From positions 1 through 64,000 of the forward strand of contig JARKRC010000056.1 in NCBI GenBank assembly GCA_029974595.1: a stretch of DNA of 64,000 bases, given 5' to 3'. Of the stretch, positions 39,429 to 49,220 are shown one piece after another. The position numbers and the translations under genes were made by a program. Numbering within the stretch: position 1 is the first letter of the stretch; each line of letters opens with the position of its first letter. The notes below the pieces were generated by a model, which saw nothing but the letters and a program-made list of their open reading frames with translations, had not been told where the DNA came from and made no database searches. This stretch comes from Ereboglobus sp. (GTDB taxonomy: Bacteria > Verrucomicrobiota > Verrucomicrobiia > Opitutales > Opitutaceae).

Positions 39429-39599
39429 TCGTCTCAAGGACCATGCAAGCGCAGCCGAGGCCGTGCGCAAAGATGCAGAGGAGTTGTTGCGGCGAATCGC
39501 CGCGCAAAACGACGCCAATTGACAACCTGTCATTGGCAAGGGAGGGCGGATGACGGCGCTTGCCAAAGCGGGGCATTCGCTCAGACGTTATATGCGCCT

Positions 39600-41051
39600 A
39601 TGAATTCTTTCGACGCCAATTTTCGCCGCACCAAGATCGTTGTGACTCTCGGGCCTGCCACCGAGAGCGAGGAAATGCTTGAGAAAGCCATCCGCGCCGG
39701 CGCGGATGTGTTTCGCCTGAACATGGCCCACGCCAAGCATGACTGGACGCGCACCATCATCCGGCGCATCCGCGGCGTCTCGCAGCGGGCCGGGCGCGAG
39801 GTGGCGATCATGATGGATATCAAGGGGCCGGAAATCCGCACCGGCGATGTCGCCGCGCCCATCGAATTGAAGCCGGGCGAGATTTTCGACTTCACCATGC
39901 AGCCGGGCGCCGCCGGCGAAAATGCCGAGGAAATCCGCTCGGTGAATGTCAACTACAAGGACCTCGTCAATGACGTGAAGGTCGGCGACACGGTGCTTGT
40001 GGACAACGGGCTCATCCGCCTCGAAGTGCTCGAAAAACGCGATGCCCGCATTCGCTGCCGCGTGCTGATTCCGGGCGAGTTGAAATCGAAACGGCATATC
40101 AATCTGCCGGGCGTGAAGGTGAACCTGCCGTCGTTCACGGCGAAGGACGAGGGAGACTCGCTCATCGGCATCGAGGAGGGGATTGACTTCGTGGCGCTGT
40201 CGTTTGTGCGCGAGGCGCGCGACATTGCGGTGCTGCGTGATTTTCTCAAGCGCCAGGACTCGAAGGCGCGGATCATCGCGAAGATCGAGGACCAGTCGGC
40301 CATCGTGAATCTCGACGAGATCGTGGTGGCGACGGATGCGCTCATGGTTGCGCGCGGCGACCTGGGCATCGAGTGTCCGGTCGAGGAGCTGCCCATCATC
40401 CAGCGCAAGGCGGTGCAGGCGTGCATCCGGCATGGAAAGCCGGTGATCATCGCGACGCACATGCTCGAGTCGATGATCACGCAGCCGATGCCGACGCGCG
40501 CGGAGATCACGGACGTGGCGAACGCGGTGTTTGAACTCGCGGACTGCGTGATGCTTTCAGGCGAGACGACGGTCGGGAAATATCCGGTCGAGAGCATTGA
40601 GTACCTGGACAAGATTTCGCGCCGCATCGAGGAGTCCGAGGCGTGCAACACCGGCAGGGGCATGACGGAGGTCGACATTCCGGCGATCCCGGAAAAATTG
40701 AAGGTGCTGCGCTCGGCGGTGATGATGGCGAACGAGATTCGGGATGCGCGCATCGTGACGTTTACGCGGCAGGGTGTGATTGCGCGGGGGCTGGCGGCTT
40801 TGCGCCCGCATCGCGCGCCGATCATCGCGTTTACGCCGCACGTGGAAACGCTGCGGCAGATGCGATTGTTGCGCTCGGTTGACGGGATTCTGCTGCCTTT
40901 CGAGGCAAATCCGGACGACACGATCGACCGGGCGATCGCGCACCTGAAGCACACGAAGCAGGCGCGCTTTGGCGACAAGCTGGTCGTGGTGACCGATATT
41001 CTGTCGCACGACCGGCTCGTGGACAGCGTGCAGTTGAGAACGGTGAGGTAG
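39600..41051 (+). CDS. pyk: Pyruvate kinase
   Basis: 483 residues. Final glycolytic step: phosphoenolpyruvate + ADP to pyruvate + ATP. Signatures include RTKIVVTLGPATES, FRLNMAHAKH, MDIKGPEIRTG, the active-site stretch IIAKIEDQSAIVN, MVARGDLGIE and LSGETTVGKYPVE (normally LSGETAxGxYP). The C-terminal allosteric domain is present. ATG 39600 gives the usual N-terminus; upstream open frame lacks similarity. No Shine-Dalgarno is visible before it. It converges on serA with a shared bidirectional terminator. Confidence 0.95.
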   Translation: MNSFDANFRRTKIVVTLGPATESEEMLEKAIRAGADVFRLNMAHAKHDWTRTIIRRIRGVSQRAGREVAIMMDIKGPEIRTGDVAAPIELKPGEIFDFTMQPGAAGENAEEIRSVNVNYKDLVNDVKVGDTVLVDNGLIRLEVLEKRDARIRCRVLIPGELKSKRHINLPGVKVNLPSFTAKDEGDSLIGIEEGIDFVALSFVREARDIAVLRDFLKRQDSKARIIAKIEDQSAIVNLDEIVVATDALMVARGDLGIECPVEELPIIQRKAVQACIRHGKPVIIATHMLESMITQPMPTRAEITDVANAVFELADCVMLSGETTVGKYPVESIEYLDKISRRIEESEACNTGRGMTEVDIPAIPEKLKVLRSAVMMANEIRDARIVTFTRQGVIARGLAALRPHRAPIIAFTPHVETLRQMRLLRSVDGILLPFEANPDDTIDRAIAHLKHTKQARFGDKLVVVTDILSHDRLVDSVQLRTVR

Positions 41052-41098
41052 AAGGAGACGGCGCAGGCATCCTGGCCGCGCCACTTTTCACGGCATTC

Positions 41099-41136
41099 AC
41101 AAAAAAACACAGGCATTTTTGCCTGTGTTTTTTTGT
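41099..41136. terminator. Bidirectional terminator between pyk and serA
   Basis: Arms of 17 nt, from ACAAAAAAA through CACAGGCA and back, pair perfectly around a 4-nt T loop, with a T run on either strand after the stem. It stops pyk (plus) and serA (minus), whose stop codons are 48 and 37 bp away. Confidence 0.9.
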
Positions 41137-41172
41137 GGCGGGATTCCGGGATTTTCCCGTTCGCAACCAGTA

Positions 41173-42762
41173 TCAGAGCTGCACGAACTTCGCCATTTTG
41201 ATGGCGGGGTGCTCCTTGATTTCCTTGCGCGCGGCTTCGCTTGGCTCGGTGTCCACGCGCACGACCATGTAGGCGGTGCCGCCGGGCGTGAGGCGCGAGA
41301 GCGACATGTCGGCGATGTTCACGCGGTCCTTGCCAAGGATAGTGCCGATGGTGCCAACCATGCCGGGGACGTCGGAGTTCTCCAGGACGACCAGGCCGCC
41401 CTCGGCGAGCACTTCGACTTCGCGGCTGTTGATATTGACGATGCGGGGTTGCGCGTTTTTGCCGATGAGCGTGCCTTGCGCGGAGAAGATTTTTCCGTCA
41501 GGCGTGATGGCGTCAACGGCCATGAGCTCGGTGTAGCCGCAGTCGTTGTTGGACTTGACGGTTTCGACCTGGATGCCGAGGCGGTGCATGAGGGAGGGAG
41601 CGTTGACGAAATTGACCTCGTTGCCGCTGACGCGGCGGAGGTATCCGCGCTGGATGGCGCGCGTGATGGTGTTGGCGTCGAGGTCGACGATCTTGCCCCA
41701 GTAGGTAATGCGCAGGGTGGAGATTTGCTTGGGCGAGATTTGCTGGACGAGCGTGCCGAGCTTCGCGCCGAGGTTGATGTAGGGGGTGAGCGTCTTGAGC
41801 ATGACGGCGTCGAGCGAGGGCATGTTGACGGCGTTGCGGATGACGCCGCCCTTGAGGACGTCGGTGATTTGCTCGGCGATTTCGATGCCAACGGATTCCT
41901 GGGCCTCGGCGGTCGAGGCGCCGAGGTGCGGCGTGAGGACGACGTTGGGCATGGAGCGCAGCGGGCTGTCCTTGGCGAGGGGTTCGTCTTCGTAAACGTC
42001 GAGGCCGGCGGCGGCGACTTTGCCGGATTTGAGGGCTTCGATGAGGGCGCTTTCCTTGATGATGCCGCCGCGTGCGCAGTTGAAGATGCGGAGGCCCTTT
42101 TTGCATTTTTCGAAGGCCGTTTCGTCGATCATGTATTTGGTGTCCTCGGTGAGGGGCATGTGGACGGTGATGTAGTCGGCCTGGGCGAGGATTTCGTCGA
42201 GGGTGGCGATTTCGACCTGCATGGCCTTGGCGCGGCTGGGGGCGAGGTAGGGATCGTAGGCGAGGACGCGCATTCCGAAGGCGATGGCGCGCTTGGCGAC
42301 TTCGCCGCCGATGCGGCCAAGGCCGATGACGCCGAGTGTCTTGCGGAAGAGTTCGATGCCACTGAAGGATTTGCGATCCCATGCGCCGGCTTTCATGGAG
42401 GCGGCGGCTTGCGGGACGGGGCGGGCGCCGCAGAGGATGTGGGTGAAAGTGAGCTCGGCGGTGGCGATGGTGTTGCCCGCCGGGGTGTTCATGACGACGA
42501 CGCCGCGATCGGTGGCGGCCTCGACATCGACGTTGTCAACGCCCACGCCTGCGCGGCCCACGACTTTGAGTAGCGGGGCGGCGGCGATGACTTCCTTGGT
42601 GACCTTGGTTTCCGAGCGCACGGCGATGGCGTGCACGTCCTTGACGAGTTCGAGGACTTTTTCCGGAGAAGAGCCATAACCCTCGATGACTTCAAAACCC
42701 GCTTGTTTTCGCAGGTATTCAACACCTTTGGATGATATCTTGTCGGCGACTAGGATCTTCAT
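41173..42762 (-). CDS. serA: D-3-phosphoglycerate dehydrogenase
   Basis: 529 residues, the long type. First step of serine synthesis: 3-phosphoglycerate + NAD+ to 3-phosphohydroxypyruvate. The catalytic/NAD domain has VGRAGVGVDNVD, LGVIGLGRIGGEVAKR and the His-containing LTPHLGASTAEAQ. An ASB domain and a C-terminal ACT domain (about 455-529) follow, typical of forms with allosteric serine control. ATG 42762 (MKILVADKIS) is chosen over a longer frame without similarity. Divergent from lpxA. Confidence 0.96.
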   Translation of the reverse strand: MKILVADKISSKGVEYLRKQAGFEVIEGYGSSPEKVLELVKDVHAIAVRSETKVTKEVIAAAPLLKVVGRAGVGVDNVDVEAATDRGVVVMNTPAGNTIATAELTFTHILCGARPVPQAAASMKAGAWDRKSFSGIELFRKTLGVIGLGRIGGEVAKRAIAFGMRVLAYDPYLAPSRAKAMQVEIATLDEILAQADYITVHMPLTEDTKYMIDETAFEKCKKGLRIFNCARGGIIKESALIEALKSGKVAAAGLDVYEDEPLAKDSPLRSMPNVVLTPHLGASTAEAQESVGIEIAEQITDVLKGGVIRNAVNMPSLDAVMLKTLTPYINLGAKLGTLVQQISPKQISTLRITYWGKIVDLDANTITRAIQRGYLRRVSGNEVNFVNAPSLMHRLGIQVETVKSNNDCGYTELMAVDAITPDGKIFSAQGTLIGKNAQPRIVNINSREVEVLAEGGLVVLENSDVPGMVGTIGTILGKDRVNIADMSLSRLTPGGTAYMVVRVDTEPSEAARKEIKEHPAIKMAKFVQL

Positions 42763-42947
42763 GGGAAAAAATAAAGAGGATATGAAAACAGGGCGGGGCG
42801 GGGCGGGGCAAGGTTTTATCTCCATGTGCCTGATACGCGGGGAAAAGAGAGAGTGATTCGATCCAGCCACCCGCTTGTGGCGCGTGACCTGCGATTTTGC
42901 GTTTACGCGGGGCGGCGGATGCTGTCTGGTTTGGCCGAATATTTGTC

Positions 42948-43721
42948 ATGGCTACTTTCATTCATCCCACGGCTGTTGTGGAACCGGGCGCGCAAATCGG
43001 CGCCGATTGCGAGATTCTCGCGGGCGCTGTCATCAAGGACGGCGTCGCACTCGGCGACCGGGTCGTCGTGGGCGAATACGCGGTGATCGGCGGATTGCCG
43101 CAGGCGATCGGATTTGACCGGTCGCTGAAAACCGGCGTGCGCGTGGGCGCGGACACGGTGATCCGCGAGCATGTGACGATCAACCGCGCGACGCAGGCGG
43201 GGCGCGACACGGTGGTCGGCGCGAAATGTTTCATCATGGCGGCGGCGCATATCGCGCACGATTGCGTGCTGGCGGACAATGTCGTCATGGCCAACGCGGT
43301 GCTGCTGGCGGGGCATGTGAGCGTGGGGTCGCACGCGTTTGTTGGCGGCGGGGCGGTGGTGCACCAATTCGCGCGCATCGGCGAGAGCGTGATGATCAGC
43401 GGCAATGCGTCGATTTCGCGGGATCTCGCGCCGTTCGTGCTCGCCGCGGAGCGCGATTTTGTGATCGGGCTGAATCTCGTGGGGCTGAAGCGGCGCGGGT
43501 TCGCGCGCGAGGCGATTCGTGAAATCAAGGATGCGTTTCGCGAGGTGTATTATGCGCGCGCGAATATCCGCGAGGTTGCCGCCGCCGCGCTTGCGGGCGG
43601 GCGTTACGCGGCGCCGGAGACGCGGCGTTTCCTGGAATTTTTCTCGGGTGGAAAGCGCGGCTTTTCACGGATGGCGCAACACCACGATGGCGCAGGGGGC
43701 GCTGACATCGCCGCGCCATGA
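42948..43721 (+). CDS. lpxA: UDP-N-acetylglucosamine acyltransferase LpxA
   Basis: 257 residues. First committed step of lipid A synthesis, transferring a 3-hydroxyacyl chain from ACP to UDP-GlcNAc. A left-handed beta-helix of hexapeptide repeats (IHPTAVVEPGAQIG..) carries the general-base His123 in LLAGHVSVG, then a helical C-terminus. ATG 42948 (MATFIHPTAVV) matches family starts. Unusually it is not beside lpxD/fabZ/lpxB; instead its stop overlaps the start of a subtilase by 4 bp (ATGA). Confidence 0.95.
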   Translation: MATFIHPTAVVEPGAQIGADCEILAGAVIKDGVALGDRVVVGEYAVIGGLPQAIGFDRSLKTGVRVGADTVIREHVTINRATQAGRDTVVGAKCFIMAAAHIAHDCVLADNVVMANAVLLAGHVSVGSHAFVGGGAVVHQFARIGESVMISGNASISRDLAPFVLAAERDFVIGLNLVGLKRRGFAREAIREIKDAFREVYYARANIREVAAAALAGGRYAAPETRRFLEFFSGGKRGFSRMAQHHDGAGGADIAAP

Positions 43722-45352
43722 GCCGGAAGCCGCGCAGTCCCGTTGTCCCCGCCCTCGTCGCCGTGGCGTTGATCGGGTTTCTGGCGTGGACGCTCGTGAA
43801 CCACCAGCGGCGCGCGGCGGAGAAGGCGCGGAGCGAAGCAGTGGCTGTCCGCGAAACGATCGCGGATGCGGCGCAAAAGGCGCGGGACAACGCGTTCGCG
43901 GCGGCGGCCCGGCGCGCCACGGCAAAGGCTTTCAAGGAGCAACTCGCGGCGCATCTCGATGGCGGGCGCATGCGCAAAAATGAAGTGTCGCTCGCGTTCA
44001 AGGACGCGGATGCGTTGCGCCGGTTTCTCGCGCGGGCCGGGGCGGCGGGACTGACGGTCGTTGCGAGTTCGGAGACGCTGCTTTCGGCGCGCGTGAGTTA
44101 TGCATCGCTTGACGCGCTGGCCGGCGAAATCACCGGTAATTCCGGCGACTACGAGGAAGTTGGCGGCAATTACATCGTCTCGATTCCCGAGGTGCCGGTC
44201 GAGGAGCGCGGGGCGCGCAGGCAGTCTCCGGTGCGCAACAACCTGCTTGGCGCAGTCGGCGCGGGCGGCATGGACAACAGCGAATGGGGGCGCGGTGTGA
44301 CGATTGCGGTGCTCGATAGCGGCGTGATGGCCGACGCGACTTTCCAGGGGCGCGTGCGCGCGTTCGACATCGGTTTGGGGTTGAGCGCGGATTCGGGTGT
44401 GGGTCATGGCACGGCGGTTGCGTCGCTCGCGGCGGGAGCCGCGGCGGATGCGCAGGGCATCGCTCCGGGCGCGGATATTCTCAGCATCCGCGTCACGGAT
44501 GCAACCGGGGTGAGCGATATGTTCACGATCGCGCAGGCGATCGTGGCGGCGGCCGACAATGGCGCGCAGATCATCAATGTGAGCCTTGGCGGTTATGGCG
44601 GGAGCGCGGTGCTGGCGCGCGCCATTGACTATGCGATACAGGCTGGCGCGGTCGTCGTGGCGGCGGCGGGCAATGACCAGGCGTCGCAACTGGTGTGGCC
44701 CGCGGCGTATGCGAAAGTGATTTCCGTGGGCGCGACCGATGGGAACGGGTTGCAGGTGATTTTTTCCAACGCGGGTTCGCAGTTGCAGATCACGGCTCCG
44801 GGGTATGCCGTGGAAGCGGCGTGGGCGGACGGGGAGCGGATCGATTTCACCGGCACATCGGCGAGCGCGCCGGTGGTGGCGGGGGCGATTGCTGCGATGA
44901 TGTCGGTTTATCCGGGAATGAACGCGCAGGAGGCGTGGTCGGTCTTGCAGACGCATGTCGTCGACGCGGGCTCGCCGGGACGCGACAACGATTACGGCGC
45001 GGGCGTGCTCGATCTGGGATGGGCGCTGGACGCGAACAATCCGACGCGCACCGACACGGCCATATCGAGCCATTACTACAACGCAAAGGACGGCACGGTG
45101 GATGTGGTGATCCAAAACCGGGGCGCCACGGCGATGTCGGGGATGACGCTTGTGGTGAATGTCAACGGCGCGGTGGCGAACGTGGCAATCCCCTGGGTCG
45201 ATGCGGGCGGATCCACCTATGTGAAAGTGCCCGTGCCGGCGGACGGACAGACGGTTTTGCGCACGACGCTGGTCAATCCCGACGGCGTGGCGGACCAGGA
45301 TACGGCGAACAATTACAAAGGCAGCGTCGTGACGCCGGGCGGAGGAAAATGA
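43718..45352 (+). CDS. Membrane-anchored subtilisin-family (S8) serine peptidase
   Basis: 544 residues. A single N-terminal transmembrane segment (about 10-27) has no obvious cleavage site, then an Ala/Arg-rich coiled stretch (30-80) and a prodomain-like region. The S8 catalytic domain contains Asp200 (VLDSGV), His230 (GHGTAVAS), oxyanion Asn319 (AAAGND) and Ser381 (GTSASAP). A C-terminal CARDB-like beta domain (about 430-535, TDTAISSHYYN..VQNRGATAMSG) follows. All catalytic residues are intact. Start overlaps lpxA's stop by 4 bp, so the two are co-translated; the functional link is unclear. Confidence 0.9.
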   Translation: MSRKPRSPVVPALVAVALIGFLAWTLVNHQRRAAEKARSEAVAVRETIADAAQKARDNAFAAAARRATAKAFKEQLAAHLDGGRMRKNEVSLAFKDADALRRFLARAGAAGLTVVASSETLLSARVSYASLDALAGEITGNSGDYEEVGGNYIVSIPEVPVEERGARRQSPVRNNLLGAVGAGGMDNSEWGRGVTIAVLDSGVMADATFQGRVRAFDIGLGLSADSGVGHGTAVASLAAGAAADAQGIAPGADILSIRVTDATGVSDMFTIAQAIVAAADNGAQIINVSLGGYGGSAVLARAIDYAIQAGAVVVAAAGNDQASQLVWPAAYAKVISVGATDGNGLQVIFSNAGSQLQITAPGYAVEAAWADGERIDFTGTSASAPVVAGAIAAMMSVYPGMNAQEAWSVLQTHVVDAGSPGRDNDYGAGVLDLGWALDANNPTRTDTAISSHYYNAKDGTVDVVIQNRGATAMSGMTLVVNVNGAVANVAIPWVDAGGSTYVKVPVPADGQTVLRTTLVNPDGVADQDTANNYKGSVVTPGGGK

Positions 45353-45449
45353 GGATCGCGTTTGCGGACTTGCGCGGGAGGCGAAATGCGCTTAGTTTTA
45401 CAGCGTTAAAAGGATTTCTAAAAAGCGAAAACGAAAGGAGCGTGTCGCC

Positions 45450-46223
45450 ATGAAAAACAGGAACAGACTCCGGGAGCGCGGGTGGCTTCCGATGTTGTGC
45501 GCGGCGTGGATTGTTTTGTTTGCGACGACCGGCACGGAGGCGGCCAAAAAGCAGGTGGCCCGGGATGACGGGCCCGCGGTCGAGTTGTTGAAAATCGTGC
45601 AGATGATCGAGCCGGTTTATCCGCCGTCGCTGACGCGGGAGGGCGTCACGAGCGGAATCGTGGAGATGGTTTTTGGCGTCGATGCGGAAGGCCGGCTGGA
45701 TGATTACCTGATCACGTCGTATTCGAGGCCCGAGCTCGTGAAAGAGGTCGAGGCGGTGTTGCGCCAATGGCGTTTTGAACCGATGCGCGTGGATGGCGCG
45801 CCGGTCTGGTCGAGGGCGGAACTGGCGTTTTTGTTTGAGGCGCGGGGCGTGGTGGTCACGCGCACGGCATTGGATGGCGTCGCGATGTTGACGCGCAGCA
45901 TGCTCGAGGAGGCAAGTCGTGTGCGCGTTTTGAGCAGGCAGTCGGAGCTGGATCGTCCGCTGGCGGTATTGAGCGCGGTGACGCCGTTGTATCCGGCGCA
46001 ACTCGCCGAAAGCGGACTGGCCGGCGCGGTGACGATGGAGTTTTTTGTCGATGGGGCGGGGCGGGTGCGGCTGCCGGTGATGGAGGGCGACGCGCATCCG
46101 TGGTTCGGCGAGGCGGCGGCGCAGGCGCTGATGCAGTGGAAGTTTGAGCCGCCGATGAAAAAGGGACGCCCGACTGTCGTGAAGGCGCGGCAGCAGTTTG
46201 CATTCAACGCGCAGGGGAAATAG
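45450..46223 (+). CDS. Exported protein with two TonB C-terminal-like domains
   Basis: 257 residues with an N-terminal signal peptide or anchor (about 11-31). Two copies of the TonB_C fold follow: one about 48-132 (IEPVYPPSLTREGVTSGIVEMVFGVD..LRQWRFEPM) and one about 170-252 (VTPLYPAQLAESGLAGAVTMEFFVD..LMQWKFEPPM). Ordinary TonB has one such domain plus a Pro-rich spacer, absent here. It may be a periplasmic energy-transducer paralogue, or simply a binding module. AAAGGAG lies 10-11 bp before the ATG. It is not adjacent to exbBD. Confidence 0.82.
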   Translation: MKNRNRLRERGWLPMLCAAWIVLFATTGTEAAKKQVARDDGPAVELLKIVQMIEPVYPPSLTREGVTSGIVEMVFGVDAEGRLDDYLITSYSRPELVKEVEAVLRQWRFEPMRVDGAPVWSRAELAFLFEARGVVVTRTALDGVAMLTRSMLEEASRVRVLSRQSELDRPLAVLSAVTPLYPAQLAESGLAGAVTMEFFVDGAGRVRLPVMEGDAHPWFGEAAAQALMQWKFEPPMKKGRPTVVKARQQFAFNAQGK

Positions 46224-46437
46224 CCTTGGATCGCGCGATTAGGCAAAGGCCGGACACTGCGGATGGCGGCGCGCGCGAACCGGGGTTCGGTGTTCCGGGA
46301 TTCGGCGTCATTGACACGATTCGGGACCGTTTCCCAATTTGCCGCCATTCGATTTTTTGACGTGACCCCCTGCGCCAACGCGCCAATTTTATCTACTTAC
46401 TTGCAAGAACACGCACGACACACATCACGACTTTATC

Positions 46438-49002
46438 ATGGCATCGAACAGCAAATCCAAAAAGAACAGCACCGATAAAACAACCAGCACGATAAATCCC
46501 TCGATCGTAAAAGGGCAAATCCCGTGCCCCAGTCCGGAAACAACCTCGCCTTTTGACGCCACTGATACCGCCAAGTTCAAGCAAGCCATCTTCCGCCACC
46601 TCACCTACACCCTCGCGCGCGACCTCCACACCGCGCAGCCCCACGACTGGTGGATCGCCACTTCCATGGCCGTGCGCGAACACATCCTCGCCCGCTTTAT
46701 CAGGACCCAGGGCGTCCATAACCGCAACAACGTCCGCCGGCTCTACTACTTCTCGCTGGAGTATCTCATGGGGCGTCTCACCGAGAACAACCTCCACAAC
46801 ACCGGCCTCTACCAGAGCGCCCGCGGTGCCATCAAGGATCCCGACATCACCGTCGACTTCGAAACCATGGTCAACGAAGAGGCTGACATGGGACTCGGCA
46901 ACGGCGGCCTCGGACGCCTCGCCTCCTGTTTCCTCGATTCCCTCGCCACCCTCGACCTGCCCGCCATCGGCTACGGCATTTATTATGAATTCGGCCTCTT
47001 CCGCCAGGAATTCGTCAATGGCGCCCAAGTCGAACATCCCGACTCGTGGATGATCGGCGGCACGCCTTGGGGCATCGCCCGCCCCGAAAACAAAGTCAGC
47101 ATTCCCATGCGCGGCCGCGTTGAAAACATCTTCGACGACCGCGGCAACTACCGCCCTCGCTGGGTCGGCACCGACACCATAATCGGCATCCCCCACGACA
47201 TTCCCATCGCCGGTTACGACACCAACACCGTCAACATCCTCCGCCTCTGGTCCTCGCGCTCCGCCTCCGAGTTCGACCTCAATGCCTTCAACGCCGGCGG
47301 CTACGTCGAGGCCGTCCGCGAAAAAGCCGTCACCGAAACCATCTCAAAGGTTCTTTACCCCAACGACAAAACCGAGAACGGCAAGGAACTCCGCCTCGTG
47401 CAGCAATACTTCTTCGTCGCCTGCTCCCTGCGCGACATCATGCGCCGGCACTTCCGCAACTCCGCAAACACCTGGGACAACTTCCCCGACAAAGTCGCCA
47501 TCCAGCTCAACGACACCCATCCCGCCGTCGCCATTCCCGAGCTCATGCGCATCCTCATCGACGAGCAGGAAATGCCCTGGGACAAAGCCTGGGGCATCGT
47601 CACCCGCGTCTTCGCCTACACCAACCACACGCTTCTCCCCGAGGCGCTCGAAAAATGGAGCGTGGCCCTCTTCGAACGCATCCTCCCGCGCCACCTCCAG
47701 ATCATTTATTCAATCAACGACTATCTCCTCCGTGCCGTCGAAGCCAAGTGGCCCGGCGACAACGACAAAAAACGCGACTGCTCGCTCATCGAGGAAAACG
47801 GCCAGAAAGCCGTGCGCATGGCCAGCCTCTCTGTCGTCGCCTCGCACACCGTCAACGGCGTCGCCGCGCTCCACACCGAGCTCCTGAAAAAACTCCTCTT
47901 CCCGCAATACGACGCGCTCTTCCCGGGCCGCTTCCAAAACAAAACCAACGGCATCACCCCCCGCCGCTGGCTCCTCGACTGCAATCCCCGTCTCTCGAAT
48001 CTTATCACCGACACCCTTGGCTCCAGCCGCTGGGTTCGCGACCTCGACGAACTCCGGGCACTTGAAAAATTCGCCGACAAGCCCGATTTCCAGCGCGCCT
48101 TCATGGACGCCAAGCGCGCCAACAAGGCCGATCTCGCCGCCATCATCAAAACCGAGTGTGGCGTGGACGTCGATCCCGCCGCCCTCTTCGACGTGCAGAT
48201 CAAGCGCCTCCACGAATACAAGCGCCAGCACCTGAACCTCCTTCACATCCTCGCGCTCTACCGCCGCCTCCTCCAGAACCCGGGCCTCGACATCGTCCCC
48301 CGCGTCTTCGTGTTCGGCGCCAAGGCCGCCCCGGGCTACGACCTCGCCAAAAACATCATCCGCGCCATTAACATCATTGGCGCGCGCATCAACGCCGACG
48401 CCCGCATCGGCGGCAGGATCAAAGTCGCCTTCCTGCCGAACTATCGCGTCACCCTCGCCGAAAAAATCATTCCCGCCGCCGACATTTCCGAGCAGATCTC
48501 GACCGCCGGCAAGGAAGCCTCCGGCACGGGCAACATGAAACTCGCCCTCAACGGCGCGCTCACCGTCGGCACGCTCGACGGCGCCAATGTCGAAATCAAG
48601 GAAGAAGTCGGCGATGACAACATCTTCATCTTCGGCATGAACGTGAACGAAGTCGAAGCCCTCCGCTCCCGCGGTTACAATCCTTGGAATTACTACAACA
48701 ACGACGAGGAACTCCGCGCCATCATCGACTGGATCGGCTCCGACTATTTCACGCCCGGCGAGCATGGAGCCTTTGCGCCGCTGCATGACAGCCTGCTCAA
48801 CGGAGGCGATCCCTTCATGGTGCTCGCCGATTTCCGCGCCTACAGTGATGCCCACCAAAAAGTGGACGCCCTCTACCGCGACAAAGCCGGGTGGGCGAGG
48901 GCGGCGATTCTCAACACCGCCCGCGTCGGAAAGTTTTCGAGCGACCGCACCATCCGCGAATACGCGGAGCAAATCTGGCGCCTCCCTCCCGCGAAAGTGT
49001 GA
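46438..49002 (+). CDS. glgP: Glycogen/starch/maltodextrin phosphorylase
   Basis: 854 residues, GT35 family. It releases glucose-1-phosphate from alpha-1,4-glucans using pyridoxal phosphate. The PLP lysine is Lys701 within [38 protein letters not shown] and KRLHEYKRQ are diagnostic. The first about 30 residues are a Lys/Ser/Asn-rich tail lacking similarity; ATG 46438 is nonetheless the only good start. Codons are strongly C-ending, as for highly expressed genes here. No other glycogen gene is nearby. Confidence 0.96.
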   Translation: MASNSKSKKNSTDKTTSTINPSIVKGQIPCPSPETTSPFDATDTAKFKQAIFRHLTYTLARDLHTAQPHDWWIATSMAVREHILARFIRTQGVHNRNNVRRLYYFSLEYLMGRLTENNLHNTGLYQSARGAIKDPDITVDFETMVNEEADMGLGNGGLGRLASCFLDSLATLDLPAIGYGIYYEFGLFRQEFVNGAQVEHPDSWMIGGTPWGIARPENKVSIPMRGRVENIFDDRGNYRPRWVGTDTIIGIPHDIPIAGYDTNTVNILRLWSSRSASEFDLNAFNAGGYVEAVREKAVTETISKVLYPNDKTENGKELRLVQQYFFVACSLRDIMRRHFRNSANTWDNFPDKVAIQLNDTHPAVAIPELMRILIDEQEMPWDKAWGIVTRVFAYTNHTLLPEALEKWSVALFERILPRHLQIIYSINDYLLRAVEAKWPGDNDKKRDCSLIEENGQKAVRMASLSVVASHTVNGVAALHTELLKKLLFPQYDALFPGRFQNKTNGITPRRWLLDCNPRLSNLITDTLGSSRWVRDLDELRALEKFADKPDFQRAFMDAKRANKADLAAIIKTECGVDVDPAALFDVQIKRLHEYKRQHLNLLHILALYRRLLQNPGLDIVPRVFVFGAKAAPGYDLAKNIIRAINIIGARINADARIGGRIKVAFLPNYRVTLAEKIIPAADISEQISTAGKEASGTGNMKLALNGALTVGTLDGANVEIKEEVGDDNIFIFGMNVNEVEALRSRGYNPWNYYNNDEELRAIIDWIGSDYFTPGEHGAFAPLHDSLLNGGDPFMVLADFRAYSDAHQKVDALYRDKAGWARAAILNTARVGKFSSDRTIREYAEQIWRLPPAKV

Positions 49003-49059
49003 GGTTTTTCAGCGCATTCTCATCGCACAACGAAGCGTGAAAACTCCACGAAACTGCAT

Positions 49060-49149
49060 TGGCGGAGGAGGAGGGATTCGAACCCCCGGCAGGCTTGCGC
49101 CTGCGTCTGATTTCAAGTCAGGTGCCTTTAACCACTCAGCCACTCCTCC
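49060..49149 (-). tRNA. tRNA-Ser (anticodon UGA)
   Basis: On the minus strand the acceptor GGAGGAG pairs with CTCCTCC, followed by G73 and an encoded CCA (plus 49060-49062). The anticodon loop CTTGAAA gives TGA (reads UCA). A long variable arm (GCAGGCGCAAGCCTGC) marks it as a class II tRNA. The T loop is GGTTCGAATCC. 90 nt in total. Confidence 0.95.
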
Positions 49150-49220
49150 GAGTGCGAGAAGACAAACGCTGGGCGACTCCGCGCATTTTTCAAGCACTCT
49201 TCTGCGCCCGGACGATTTCC

